Source: CAZPXH01 sp964591085 (GTDB taxonomy: Bacteria > Spirochaetota > Spirochaetia > DSM-27196 > CAZPXH01). Taken from it: a stretch of 64,000 nt of DNA. The DNA lies in contig CAZPXH010000006.1 of NCBI GenBank assembly GCA_964591085.1, forward strand, positions 62,001 to 126,000. The letters run 5' to 3'. Both the position numbers and the translations under genes were made by a program. Positions 40,181 to 49,025 of this stretch are shown here, piece by piece (position 1 is the first letter of the stretch; every line of letters begins with the position of its first letter). The notes under the pieces were generated by a model. That model was not told the DNA's origin. It saw nothing but the letters and a program-made list of their open reading frames with translations, and made no database searches.

Positions 40181-41656
40181 ATGGCACAGGCAGAGCAGCA
40201 GATCCGTTGGCTCAAGACAGAGGTGGAACAGCTTCGGCGCAAGAACATGACATTGACGCGGAGCTTGCACAGCGCCCAGGAACGGGCCCGCGCCGCTGAA
40301 CTCCGGCTGTCCCTTCATGAACGCAGCGGCCTTCCCGCGCGCCCTGAGCTTGAGCGGCATCTGTCCAGTCTGCTCCAGGGCAATGCAAGCGGGACCCTGG
40401 GGCTGGCGCTCCTGCGCCTGGATGAGCATTTCTCCATCCTCCAACGCGCACTCCGGCCCAGCATGACGGAGTGGGTCCTCTATGAGATCGGGAACCGGAT
40501 TCGCTCCGGCGTTGGTCCAGGTACAGCGGTCTATCATCTGCGAGACGAAGAGTTTGCCATTGTTGTTGAGTCCGTCAGCTCAGATCCGCAGATACAGGCG
40601 GTGCTTGAGGGTGTTGTCCGGAGTGTCCGGATGCCGGTCACCTTTCCCGGCTATCAGCTTGCGGTGGGCTGCCACGTAGGCGTTGCGCTTTGCCAGCGTG
40701 ACAACTGTGAGAAGGGGCGACTCCTGCGTAACGCGGACCTTGCCCTCAACGATGCCCGGCAAAGCGGGGCCACAATCCGCTTCTTTGCCACGTCCATGAG
40801 GAACGCGGCGGTAGAGCGGGTGCAGCTGCAAGCAGATATCCTGTCCAGTTTCCAGCACCACGCGGAGAACGGTCACGGACACCAGTTCCGGATGCGCTAT
40901 CAGCCCATCATCCGGGTTGATCCCGATCCATTAAGTGGGAAGGTGCTTTCCGTGGGGCTGGAGGCGCTGGTGCGCTGGCGGCAGCCGGACGGGACGGTAG
41001 TGACGCCCGACCGCTTCATTCCCGTTGCAGAGGAAACCGGACTGATCCTCCCAATCGGGAACTGGGTACTGTTCCGCGTTGCGCGCGATATAGAGGCCTG
41101 GCGTGCGGACGGAGTCCACCTGGAGAGCGTAAACGTCAATCTGTCAGCGCGGCAGTTGCTGGATCCGCAGCTCCTGGACACTTTGCGCATCATCGGCAAA
41201 CGCTTCCCGTCAACCCTCAACCGGATTGTCCTGGAGCTCACCGAGACGTCTATCATGGAACGTCCGGAAGAAGCCGTAGTCCGGATGCGTGAGATTGTGC
41301 AGGCCGGATATGACATCGCCATTGATGACTTTGGAACCGGCTACTCTTCCCTGAACTACCTCAGAAACTTCCCGACCAACTGTTTCAAGATTGACCGATC
41401 GTTTGTGCAGAAAATGACACAACGACAGCAGGACAGAGCCATCGTGAGAACGATCTGCTCGCTGGCGCGGGATCTCGGTTATCGTGTCATCGCCGAGGGA
41501 GTGGAAACTGAAGCCGAGCTGATGATGCTCCAGGCCGAAGGTTGCGACAGCTTCCAGGGATACCTCTTTGGCCGCCCGATGCCGGCGGAGGACGTTCCCG
41601 TGGCTATTGCGGACTTTGATAGTCGCGCCTGGAGGGAGGCCGTCAGCCTGAACTGA
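40181..41656 (+). CDS. c-di-GMP phosphodiesterase with degenerate GGDEF and intact EAL domain
   Basis: 491 aa, soluble. An N-terminal coiled coil (about 1-45) precedes a GGDEF-fold domain (about 55-210), where the active-site motif reads RDEEF instead of GGDEF and so should not make c-di-GMP. The C-terminal EAL domain (about 230-480) has GLEALVRWRQP, NVNLSARQLLD, LELTETSIME, IDDFGTGYSS and VIAEGVET, with all catalytic acids present, so it should hydrolyse c-di-GMP to pGpG. AGGAAGG lies 9 nt before the ATG. It follows the M20 gene by 23 nt and may be cotranscribed. Confidence 0.9.
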   Translation: MAQAEQQIRWLKTEVEQLRRKNMTLTRSLHSAQERARAAELRLSLHERSGLPARPELERHLSSLLQGNASGTLGLALLRLDEHFSILQRALRPSMTEWVLYEIGNRIRSGVGPGTAVYHLRDEEFAIVVESVSSDPQIQAVLEGVVRSVRMPVTFPGYQLAVGCHVGVALCQRDNCEKGRLLRNADLALNDARQSGATIRFFATSMRNAAVERVQLQADILSSFQHHAENGHGHQFRMRYQPIIRVDPDPLSGKVLSVGLEALVRWRQPDGTVVTPDRFIPVAEETGLILPIGNWVLFRVARDIEAWRADGVHLESVNVNLSARQLLDPQLLDTLRIIGKRFPSTLNRIVLELTETSIMERPEEAVVRMREIVQAGYDIAIDDFGTGYSSLNYLRNFPTNCFKIDRSFVQKMTQRQQDRAIVRTICSLARDLGYRVIAEGVETEAELMMLQAEGCDSFQGYLFGRPMPAEDVPVAIADFDSRAWREAVSLN

Positions 41657-41684
41657 GCCCCACCCCACAGAGTCCCTGCCGGAT

Positions 41685-42491
41685 TCAGCCCTCCTGTGCC
41701 TCGTCCAGAAGGAGCCGCTCCGGGGAAAGGCGCAGGTAGATGAGCCTGCGCATTAGTCTGGTTGCCGCGCGAGGTGCAAGGGCCCCAAGCAGCATGAACA
41801 CCAGAGGGCCAGGACCCGGGCAGCACATCCGCCGGCCTCGGCGGCTTGCACGCAGAAGGGCCCGCGCAACTCGCTCGGGAGACATCCTGCTGTTGCTGCG
41901 CTCGCTGCCGTCCGGACTGAAGCGGGCGGCGTGCGGGGTATTGGTTGGACCGGGATACACAATGCATACCTTCGGTCTCCCGGGCAAACGCCGCAGGCAT
42001 CTGCCGAGTGAGACAACTCCGTCCTTGCTTGCGGCGTAGGCGGCCGCACCAGGATAGCCGGTGAAGTGTGAGAGGCTGGAGAGCAGAACCCATCGGGTCT
42101 CTGCGTTTGCCATTCCGGTGGCAGTCAGCATCCGGGCGAGAACCAGGGGCGCAAGCAGGTTGATTGCAAGGACGCTGCCGTGAGCGGAGTCAGGGAGGCT
42201 GTCGGCCGGACCCACCGCAGAGATTCCGGCACTGAAGACGATGGTGCCCAGAGGAGCGTCCCCGCCACTGAACGCACGGATCGTCTCAGAGACGGGCGCA
42301 AGTCCGTCGGGCTCAACCAGCGAGGAAAGATCACAGCGGAGCCACTGCATCCCGCCCGCCCACTCTGGCTGGGCGTCCCTGTCCAGACCGAGAACCGGCA
42401 CTCCTGAGTCCAGCAGCTGGCGGCAGACCGCAGCTCCAATGCCGGATGCCGCTCCCGTGACCAGGACAGGACCGACCTGTTTCCGGCTCAT
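41685..42491 (-). CDS. Short-chain dehydrogenase/reductase 1
   Basis: About 268 aa SDR. NAD(P) site VLVTGAASGIGAAV near residue 9, NNAG-like position FSAGIS near 92, catalytic Ser in LSSLSHF, and YAASK near 155. The C-terminus adds hydrophobic and basic segments (PLVFMLLGALAPRAATRLMRRLIYLRL), suggesting membrane association as in lipid-modifying SDRs. The ATG overlaps the stop of SDR 2 (ATGA). Adjacent to a GNAT-fold acyltransferase and an epimerase; a role in lipid long-chain base reduction is possible. Confidence 0.85.
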   Translation of the reverse strand: MSRKQVGPVLVTGAASGIGAAVCRQLLDSGVPVLGLDRDAQPEWAGGMQWLRCDLSSLVEPDGLAPVSETIRAFSGGDAPLGTIVFSAGISAVGPADSLPDSAHGSVLAINLLAPLVLARMLTATGMANAETRWVLLSSLSHFTGYPGAAAYAASKDGVVSLGRCLRRLPGRPKVCIVYPGPTNTPHAARFSPDGSERSNSRMSPERVARALLRASRRGRRMCCPGPGPLVFMLLGALAPRAATRLMRRLIYLRLSPERLLLDEAQEG

Positions 42492-43216
42492 CCGGTTACC
42501 ATCCGGGCAAGAGGAGCTGCGGCCCAAAGTAGACGGTTGAAGGCGCCGTCCGTAGCCTGCGTCCGGTTCCCAAACACAAAGCCGTACAGCCTCCGCGCCA
42601 CCGCAGCCGGATCCTTGCCCCCGCTGAACACCGACTCGCCCGCCGCCTTCTCGGCCATCCGCGTGTTGGTGTTGCCCGGACGGAACACACCAACGGACAC
42701 ACTGCCCTCCCACTCACTTCTCAGACTCCGAACCAAGCCTTCCAGCGCTGCCTTGCTGATGCCGTAGGAGGCGTAGCCCGGCCGAGCTGCTCGAGCAACA
42801 ACCGAGCTCACAAACACAATGCGCGTCACCGCAAAGCGTCCCACCAGGCTTGCGGCCGTCACCAGAGCGCTTGTGGTATTCACCTCCAGTACCCGCCGGT
42901 CCTCTTCCGGGGTCACGGAAGCAAAGTCGGCGATGCGGGCGGTACCCGCAATCAGGACGGCGACGTCCGGACCACCAGGCATGAGTGCTGCAACACGGTC
43001 TGATAACGCGGCCCGGGCACCGTGGTCCGAGAGGTCCAGGCGGCAGTAGCGGTGCTGCTCAGCCAATCGCGTCGGCAGCTCGGACTCCGGGCGAGAAGCG
43101 AGGAGAACGGCCGGGTGGCTCCCACACAACTGGACAAAGCTGGCGCCAATGCCATCGCTGGCGCCGGTGACAAGAAGCCGCGCTGGACTGCCGTCCGGCC
43201 GGAGTGCATAGCGCAT
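42488..43216 (-). CDS. Short-chain dehydrogenase/reductase 2
   Basis: About 242 aa SDR. LLVTGASDGIGASF near residue 15, LIAGTAR near 90, Ser in FVSSVVARA, and YASYGISKAALEG near 145 supply the catalytic Ser-Tyr-Lys. A hydrophobic C-terminal segment (LLWAAAPLARMVTG) may touch the membrane. ATG 43216 is chosen because CATGAT ends 7 nt upstream with CTGTCA 18 bp further back; an ATG at 43228 is an alternative. First gene of a two-SDR leftward unit, divergent from the acyltransferase gene. Confidence 0.83.
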   Translation of the reverse strand: MRYALRPDGSPARLLVTGASDGIGASFVQLCGSHPAVLLASRPESELPTRLAEQHRYCRLDLSDHGARAALSDRVAALMPGGPDVAVLIAGTARIADFASVTPEEDRRVLEVNTTSALVTAASLVGRFAVTRIVFVSSVVARAARPGYASYGISKAALEGLVRSLRSEWEGSVSVGVFRPGNTNTRMAEKAAGESVFSGGKDPAAVARRLYGFVFGNRTQATDGAFNRLLWAAAPLARMVTG

Positions 43217-43246
43217 TGATACAATCATGCCGGGAAGCGCAGCTGC

Positions 43247-43275
43247 TTGACAGCCCCGGGACCCGACCGTAGACA
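43247..43275 (+). promoter_or_regulatory. Promoter of the acyltransferase-epimerase operon (leaderless type)
   Basis: TTGACA (43247-43252, perfect), a 17-bp spacer, TAGACA (43270-43275), then only 5 nt to the ATG at 43281. No Shine-Dalgarno. Confidence 0.6.
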
Positions 43276-43280
43276 ACCCT

Positions 43281-44399
43281 ATGGCCATTTCCGTACGGCA
43301 GCTGCAGCAGACCAGACGACAGCGGCGCTCCTTCATCGAGCTTCCCTATCGGCTTTACCGTGGAAACCCGCAATGGGTGGCGCCATTCCGCTCCGACATG
43401 CAGAGCCTGCTCGATCCGGACGTGCACCCCTTCCACCAGCATTCGGAGACGGCCCTGTTTGTGGCGGAGAAGGACCGGCGGATCGTTGGCCGGATAACCG
43501 CACACGTGGACCACCTCTATGAGGAGCGATGGGACCGCGAAACGGGTTTCTTCGGCTTTTTTGAGTCGGAGGACGACCCAAGCATCACTAGCGCATTGAT
43601 GGAAGTGGCCGGGCAATGGCTGCGCGAGCGGGGCAAGCGGGTGATGATGGGCCCCTTCAACTGGTCCATGAACCAGGAATGCGGAACCCTCGTGGATGGG
43701 TTCGATAAGCCCCCGGTAGTGATGATGACCTACAATCCCCCGAGCTACCCGACCCTCCTGGAACAAGCCGGATTGAGCAAGGCAAAGGATCTGTATGCGT
43801 ACTGGATGGATGATCCGGAGCAGGTCCCGCCCCGGCTTCAGCGCGGGTATGACCTTGTCAGCAAGCGACGGAACATCACCTATCGAATGCTGGATATGTC
43901 CCGCTTTGCCGAGGATGTAGAGCTCGGCCGAAAGCTGTACAACGAGGCCTGGGCGGACAACTGGGGCGAGGTACCCGCCACCGAAGCTGAGTTCCGCTAT
44001 CTGGCCAAGGAGTTGAAGCAGATCATCCGGCCGGAGCTGGTGTTTTTTGCCTACGTTGACGGTAAGCTCGCCGGATTCAGCCTGTCCGTCCCGGATGCGA
44101 ACGTGGCGCTGCATAAGGCACACGGCAGGCTGTTTCCCATCGGTATCTTTCGGATTCTTGCAACCATGCGCTCCATCCCGCATATGCGGGTGATCACTCT
44201 GGGCGTCCTGAAGGAGTACCGCCTCTCCGGCGTGGACGTGGTGCTGTACTACGCCACCTTTACGCACGGGCGGGCGATCGGGATCAACACCGGGGAGATG
44301 AGCTGGATTCTGGAGGACAACTACCCTATGCGGAACGCCATTGAGCGATTCGGCGGGCAACACTACAAGACGTACCGGATCTACCAGAAAGCCCTGTGA
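43281..44399 (+). CDS. GNAT-fold N-acyltransferase, candidate bacterial ceramide synthase type
   Basis: 372 aa. Double GNAT-like protein with the signature GPFNWSMNQECGTLVDGFDKPPVVMMTYNPPSY near residues 120-155 (split over several short motifs) and a C-terminal acceptor-type domain ending YKTYRIYQKAL. Proteins with this MNQECG/GFDxPP pattern include the bacterial ceramide synthase described in Caulobacter, though many relatives are uncharacterised. It overlaps an NAD-epimerase gene by 4 nt and faces two SDRs. Serine palmitoyltransferase, needed to start sphingolipid synthesis, is not in the window. Function is therefore a hypothesis. Confidence 0.75.
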   Translation: MAISVRQLQQTRRQRRSFIELPYRLYRGNPQWVAPFRSDMQSLLDPDVHPFHQHSETALFVAEKDRRIVGRITAHVDHLYEERWDRETGFFGFFESEDDPSITSALMEVAGQWLRERGKRVMMGPFNWSMNQECGTLVDGFDKPPVVMMTYNPPSYPTLLEQAGLSKAKDLYAYWMDDPEQVPPRLQRGYDLVSKRRNITYRMLDMSRFAEDVELGRKLYNEAWADNWGEVPATEAEFRYLAKELKQIIRPELVFFAYVDGKLAGFSLSVPDANVALHKAHGRLFPIGIFRILATMRSIPHMRVITLGVLKEYRLSGVDVVLYYATFTHGRAIGINTGEMSWILEDNYPMRNAIERFGGQHYKTYRIYQKAL

Positions 44400-45397
44400 T
44401 CGCCGTCACCGGGAGCACCGGGTTCATCGGACAGCAGCTGTCCGGGGATCTGGACCAGGCAGGAATGCCGTGGCGCGCACTGGTGAGGTCTCGCGCTCGT
44501 GCGGAGGAAAGACTGCCGGGTTCCAACGCGGAGCTCGTGATCGGGAGCCTGAGTGATCCGGGATCGCTCCGGAAGCTCTGTGAAGGCGCGGACTCCGTGG
44601 TCCACCTTGCCGGGGCAGTCGCCGGCCTTTCCCGCAAGGACTACTTCCGCACCAATCGGGATGGAACTGCAAACCTGATCTCCGCCGCAGAGGAAACAGG
44701 AGTCCGGCGAATGGTGCTGGTGAGCTCCATTGCCGCCGGGGGACCTACGTCCTGCGGGTCGTGCGGCGGATCGCGGGTTGGCGCAGGGGGAGCCGGGACG
44801 CCGGCGGGCGGGACTCCCGTCACCTGGTATGGGGAGAGCAAACGGGCGGCGGAGGAGCTCCTCCGTGAATCCGCGATCCCTGAGTGGTCCATTCTGCGGC
44901 CCGCTGTGGTCTACGGCCCGGGTGACACCGGTTTGCTCGGCTTCTTTTCCCTGGCCCGCCTGGGCCTGGGAATCCGGCTTGCCGGCCCGGATCTCTGTTT
45001 GTCCCTGGTTCACGTGCGGGACTGCGTCAGGAGCATCCGCTGGGCGCTTGACTGCAGTGTGGACCAGCTCCCGGACCTGCGTTGTGTCGCGCATCCACGG
45101 CCCTGGACCCTCGGAGATCTTTCCCTGGCGATGATCCGGGCGTCTGGAAGACGGCCCCTCGCCACCCTGGCTCTTCCCCGCAGCCTTCTCCGCGCAGCGG
45201 GCCGCGTGCTGGATGCATGGTGCCGGGTCCGTGGAATCCCAAGCCTGGCAAACGGCCAGAAGATGATTGAGCTCACCCAGCGCGCCTGGGTCTGCAGACC
45301 GGCTGAACTTGGTCCGGCGGAGGCCGAGGCGCAGATTGACGCAGCCGCCGGGTTCGCCGAGACCAGGCGATGGTATCTCCGGAGCGGCTGGCTCTGA
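44396..45397 (+). CDS. NAD-dependent epimerase/dehydratase (extended SDR), CerR-like candidate
   Basis: 333 aa extended SDR. The NAD site AVTGSTGFIGQQLSG is at the very N-terminus; HLAGAVAGLS near residue 70, SSIAAGGP near 108, and the catalytic WYGESKRAAEELL near 143 follow. A Gly/Ala/Ser-rich insert (about 115-138) precedes the Tyr. The GTG start overlaps the acyltransferase stop (GTGA). A homologue of this general type (CerR) works with the bacterial ceramide synthase; the pairing here is the main reason for the lipid hypothesis. Confidence 0.83.
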   Translation: MIAVTGSTGFIGQQLSGDLDQAGMPWRALVRSRARAEERLPGSNAELVIGSLSDPGSLRKLCEGADSVVHLAGAVAGLSRKDYFRTNRDGTANLISAAEETGVRRMVLVSSIAAGGPTSCGSCGGSRVGAGGAGTPAGGTPVTWYGESKRAAEELLRESAIPEWSILRPAVVYGPGDTGLLGFFSLARLGLGIRLAGPDLCLSLVHVRDCVRSIRWALDCSVDQLPDLRCVAHPRPWTLGDLSLAMIRASGRRPLATLALPRSLLRAAGRVLDAWCRVRGIPSLANGQKMIELTQRAWVCRPAELGPAEAEAQIDAAAGFAETRRWYLRSGWL

Positions 45398-45414
45398 TGG
45401 TTGCGTAGTCCGAC

Positions 45415-45434
45415 ATGGGACCAGCCTGTCCCAT
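45415..45434 (+). terminator. Hairpin after the epimerase gene
   Basis: ATGGGAC (45415-45421) and GTCCCAT (45428-45434) form a 7-bp stem with a 6-nt loop, 17 nt past the stop. Only a weak T-tract follows. Confidence 0.35.
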
Positions 45435-45503
45435 TCCTGATCGGCGCGTGATCCGTGGGACGGAGCTCAACAGGCATGCCGATTGGGGGATATCATACGG
45501 GCC

Positions 45504-46325
45504 GTGCGAAGGCTCCTCTTGCCAATCGTTACACTTTTGTTTGTCTTGTCCTGTACCAGTACCGGAGGATCAATGGCATCCATACCTGAGTCCCACGCGG
45601 AACCACGCTACGGCACCGTGCAATGGGAGGGACGTGACATCCGCTACGTGGTCTCCGGTCGCCCGGAAGCCCGCCCCGTTCTATTCATCCACGGGGCGCC
45701 GGGGAGCATTTCTGCGTGGGATGACTACCTGACGGATCCGGTTCTGACAGAAGCGTTCTTCATTATTGCCTATGATCGGCCGGGCTACGGACACTCGGCC
45801 GAAGGTGGCGCGGTGGTAGCTATCTCAGAGCAGATGGAAGCCGCCTTCGCGGTGCTGGATGCCGCCGGCGCCAATGGTCCACCGCTTGTGGTGGGGCACT
45901 CCTACGGCGGGACTGTAGCGGCACGGATGGCGATGGCGGACAGCGATTCCCTGCGGGAGGTGCTGCTCCTCGCTGCCGCGGTGGATCCGGAGAACGAGCG
46001 GATCTTTTTTTTCAACCGTCCGCTTGAGTGGCGAACCCTCAACTGGATGCTTCCACGCTCTATGCGGACGGCCAATCGAGAGAAGGTGACCCACGTTGCC
46101 GAGCTCACCGCCATGCTCCCTCTCTGGCCGGCAATCAGCGTCCCGGTCACGGTTATCCACGGAGCCCAGGACCCGATTGTGCGCGTGGCCAACGGTCGTT
46201 TTGCGGCCCAAGCCATTCCCGAAGGGGTGGTCAGCTACCAGGAGCTTCCGGACGCAAATCACTTCCTCCCGTGGACCCGGAGTGATCTGGTTCGCGGATG
46301 GCTTCTGGAACGGGCTGGTCGGTGA
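45504..46325 (+). CDS. Alpha/beta hydrolase lipoprotein
   Basis: About 273 aa. Signal peptide with lipobox LFVLSC near residue 17 indicates a lipoprotein. The hydrolase core shows FIHGAPGS (oxyanion loop), the nucleophile elbow GHSYGG near 131, an acid region near GAQDPIVR, and DANHFLPW with the catalytic His. Substrate unknown. I chose GTG 45504 because it begins the signal peptide (MRRLLLPIV) and a TATCAT box ends 7 nt upstream; TTG 45483 is possible. The last 95 nt overlap the converging transporter gene. Confidence 0.85.
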   Translation: MRRLLLPIVTLLFVLSCTSTGGSMASIPESHAEPRYGTVQWEGRDIRYVVSGRPEARPVLFIHGAPGSISAWDDYLTDPVLTEAFFIIAYDRPGYGHSAEGGAVVAISEQMEAAFAVLDAAGANGPPLVVGHSYGGTVAARMAMADSDSLREVLLLAAAVDPENERIFFFNRPLEWRTLNWMLPRSMRTANREKVTHVAELTAMLPLWPAISVPVTVIHGAQDPIVRVANGRFAAQAIPEGVVSYQELPDANHFLPWTRSDLVRGWLLERAGR

Positions 46326-47175
46326 TGCGGCCAACCACTCCGCGGAGCTGAGACAAACCGAGAGCCATCACCGGCAGTCCAAGCCAGGTGAGGATCCCAA
46401 AGCTGTAGGCGCCACCAGCAAGGAGCACCACCAGGACCGGCAGAACCACAAAGGCGGTGTCGGAGATGACGGCAAGCCGGGATGCTCTGCAGTGCCGAAG
46501 AAAGGCCCACTGGGTTACCAGGAATGCGCCGAGCGCAAAGAGAAAGCTGAGCAGGAACGCGAGCCAGCCCAGCACGGTGGACGGCAGCAGTCCCACCACG
46601 CCATCCCGCTGGCCGGCGGCCTTCAGCACAAGCTCAAAGCTGGAGAGGCCCCCGGCAAGGAGCCCGAACAGCGCCTCTCTGGGGCCGAGTGGCACCCGTC
46701 CGTTCAGCAGGCGGGTCACAAGGAGCAGAACTCCCAGGCCAATCGCAATGGAAATCAGGAGCGGCCCGTTGGTGGTGGCGGTGATCTCCATCGCCGGATT
46801 GATCAGCCGGTCAACGCCAACAGCAAGGGTGCCGAGCACTACCAGACCCGTTCCGATCCAGTTGGAACGGCTGAACGGTTCGCCGATGACTTCGGTGGAA
46901 AACAGCGCAAGCGCCACGAGTCCAAATCCGTATACCGCCGAATAGTAAGGCGCCGGAGCAAACCGGCTGGCCGCAATCACCCACAGGCTGTTGGTGTGGT
47001 TGATTAGCACGGCTGCCGCATAGTAGCGCCAGGCTCGTCCACGCTTACCCATCGGAAGCGTTCGAAGGCGCTGGATTCCGAGCTTCATCATTCCACGACT
47101 GACGTGGATGACGCTTGCCCCAACAATGCCGAGGAGCATCGCAATCAGCGCCTGCGGATCCCCCGTGTAGTTCAC
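46231..47175 (-). CDS. DMT/EamA-type membrane transporter
   Basis: About 314 aa with some ten hydrophobic segments in two halves, typical of the drug/metabolite transporter superfamily (EamA). The first half begins ALIAMLLGIVGASVIHVSRG; the second holds LLAGGLSSFELVLKAAGQ. The substrate cannot be told. The GTG start overlaps the coaBC stop by 4 nt (GTGA), so the two are coupled. The soluble C-terminal tail overlaps the converging hydrolase gene by 95 nt. Confidence 0.8.
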   Translation of the reverse strand: MNYTGDPQALIAMLLGIVGASVIHVSRGMMKLGIQRLRTLPMGKRGRAWRYYAAAVLINHTNSLWVIAASRFAPAPYYSAVYGFGLVALALFSTEVIGEPFSRSNWIGTGLVVLGTLAVGVDRLINPAMEITATTNGPLLISIAIGLGVLLLVTRLLNGRVPLGPREALFGLLAGGLSSFELVLKAAGQRDGVVGLLPSTVLGWLAFLLSFLFALGAFLVTQWAFLRHCRASRLAVISDTAFVVLPVLVVLLAGGAYSFGILTWLGLPVMALGLSQLRGVVGRITDQPVPEAIREPDHSGSTGGSDLRPEAPGS

Positions 47176-48431
47176 TGCGCAGAACGCCCGGAAAGGCGCT
47201 GCGCAATCAACGCCATGAGCGCATCCGCAACGCGGGGCTTGGGCCCGCGGGGAATGTGAGCGACAACGCCATCTGATCCGATCACGTGCAGCTCGTTGTC
47301 GGCGGCGGCAAAACCCTGGCCCGGCTGCCCCACATCGTTGAGGCAAATGAGATCCGCCTGGGCCCGCTTCATCCGTTCCTGAGCACTCCGTATCATGCTC
47401 TCCAGATCCATCCCTTCCAGAGCACGGAAGGCCACGATCAGGGCGTCCGGTGCCTGCTTCCGGACAGAGTCTATGATCTTTGGCGTGGGCTGGAGTTCCA
47501 GCGTGAGACGCTCCCTACCGTTGGTCGGGAGCTTGTGGTCGGCCCTTGCCACAGGTTCCCAGTCGTTGACTGCTGCGGCGGCTATCACCGCGTCGGTGGA
47601 GTGCTGGAGCTCTGACCGCAAGGCGTCCATCATTTCCCTGGGTTGATGGGCTTCCACCACGCGAATTCCAGCCGGAACAGCCACAGCGAGGATTCCGGCC
47701 ACAAGCACAACCTCCGTCCCCAGGTCCCGGGCCGCGCGCGCAATTTCAACGCCCATTTGCCCCGTGGAGCTGTTCGTGAGAAGCCGGATGGGATCAATGT
47801 GGGACACTGTTCGGCCGGCGGTGACAACAATGCGTCTGCCTTGCAGCGCAGTGCCGCCAGACAGGCGTGCGGCCACGGCCTCAACAACCGCCTCGGGTGC
47901 GGCAACCTTGGCCTTGCCTTCCGCGAGTTCCGGAGTAACCACGCTGACGCCGTAGCCGCTGACAACGTCCAGGTTCCGTAAGACGCCGGGATGGCGGTAC
48001 ATCGGTTCATGCATCGCCGGAACCACCACTACCGGCAGACCCTCCCCGATTGCCGTTGTGGCAAAGGTTGTCACGATCCCGTCATCAATGGCTGCGGCCA
48101 TCTTCCCGATTGTGTTTGCGGTAGCCGGGGAGATGAGCAGCAGATCAGCGCGCATCTCCGAGTTTCCGGCGTACAGCACGTGCTCGTTCTGGCCGCTGAG
48201 TTCGGTGAGTACCGGTTCCCCGGTGCACCACTCCATCAGACGGGGTGACATCAGGGTCCGGGCTCCCGCTGACATGATGACAGTAACTCGTGCGCCGTGC
48301 CGGATGAGAAGGCGAGCGAGTTCCGGTGAGCGCGCAACACCAACGCTTCCGGTCAGAGCAAGCAGCACGTGTCTGCCAGCCAGGCGAGTGCTGTAGGTGG
48401 CGTGGATATCCCGGACCTGTGGAGCCGTCAC
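47172..48431 (-). CDS. coaBC: Bifunctional CoaBC (phosphopantothenoylcysteine decarboxylase/synthase)
   Basis: 419 aa, two steps of coenzyme A synthesis. N-terminal flavoprotein decarboxylase: LALTGSVGVARSPELARLL near residue 24, NEHVLYAG (catalytic-His region) near 83, and SPATANTIGK near 102. The usual PxMNxxMW motif reads PAMHEPMY near 140. C-terminal ligase: VVTAGRTVSHIDPIRLLTNSSTGQMG near 203 and AAAVNDWEP near 292. Length fits. A TAACCT box ends 6 nt before the GTG start, so leaderless initiation is likely. Upstream of and coupled to a DMT transporter gene. Confidence 0.9.
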   Translation of the reverse strand: MTAPQVRDIHATYSTRLAGRHVLLALTGSVGVARSPELARLLIRHGARVTVIMSAGARTLMSPRLMEWCTGEPVLTELSGQNEHVLYAGNSEMRADLLLISPATANTIGKMAAAIDDGIVTTFATTAIGEGLPVVVVPAMHEPMYRHPGVLRNLDVVSGYGVSVVTPELAEGKAKVAAPEAVVEAVAARLSGGTALQGRRIVVTAGRTVSHIDPIRLLTNSSTGQMGVEIARAARDLGTEVVLVAGILAVAVPAGIRVVEAHQPREMMDALRSELQHSTDAVIAAAAVNDWEPVARADHKLPTNGRERLTLELQPTPKIIDSVRKQAPDALIVAFRALEGMDLESMIRSAQERMKRAQADLICLNDVGQPGQGFAAADNELHVIGSDGVVAHIPRGPKPRVADALMALIAQRLSGRSAQ

Positions 48432-48496
48432 GGTTACAGGTTAGCACGCGGCCTTTCGTGCTTCCCACCGCCGCCAAGGCGCAGTAGTCTGTGACT

Positions 48497-49021
48497 ATGT
48501 CAGCTACTGCCTTGCTGATCGAAGAAAACCGGTCCCTGCTGCGGCAGGCCCGCGAGCTCGTAGAGCGCCTGGACGATTACACCTACGCCCGCAACGGCGG
48601 TCCGGAGGATCGATTTGACAGCGGGATCGGACGGCATCTCCGTCACGTGCTGGAAATGTATCGATGTCTGCTTTCCGCCGACGGATCGGTGGACTACACC
48701 GCCCGTCCGCGCAGTATCAGCCTGGAAAAGGAGCGCACCGAGGCGCTCTCCGCAATCGCAGAGATTGACGGTGGCCTCGCTGAAATCATGGAGGACCGGG
48801 AGCTTGAAGCGTGGAGCGGGGACGCACCGGGCGCCGATGGTCACGAGTTCTCCCGCTCTTCCCTCAATCGGGAGCTTCGCCATCTGTGCGAGCACACCGT
48901 GCATCACTACGCCTTGATCTCACTGCTGCTGCGGCAAATGGACATGCCGGTAAGCCCGGACTTTGGAGTGGCATCCAGCACCCGCACACGCCAGACCACG
49001 CAAGGACAACGGACCGACTAG
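48497..49021 (+). CDS. DinB superfamily protein
   Basis: About 174 aa four-helix bundle with the metal-site pattern of the DinB/YfiT fold: one His in GIGRHLRHVLEMY near residue 47 and two more in LRHLCEHTVHHYALI near 133. Members include thiol transferases and nonenzymatic proteins; the activity here is unknown. TAGTCT ends 6 nt before the ATG, with TTCCCA 17 bp further upstream. Followed 4 nt later by an NRDE-family gene. Confidence 0.75.
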   Translation: MSATALLIEENRSLLRQARELVERLDDYTYARNGGPEDRFDSGIGRHLRHVLEMYRCLLSADGSVDYTARPRSISLEKERTEALSAIAEIDGGLAEIMEDRELEAWSGDAPGADGHEFSRSSLNRELRHLCEHTVHHYALISLLLRQMDMPVSPDFGVASSTRTRQTTQGQRTD

Positions 49022-49025
49022 CGGG

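Noticed and set aside
38757..40187. A 476-codon minus-strand frame opposite the M20 peptidase
   Set aside because: Antisense to a gene with all metal-site motifs; no independent support.
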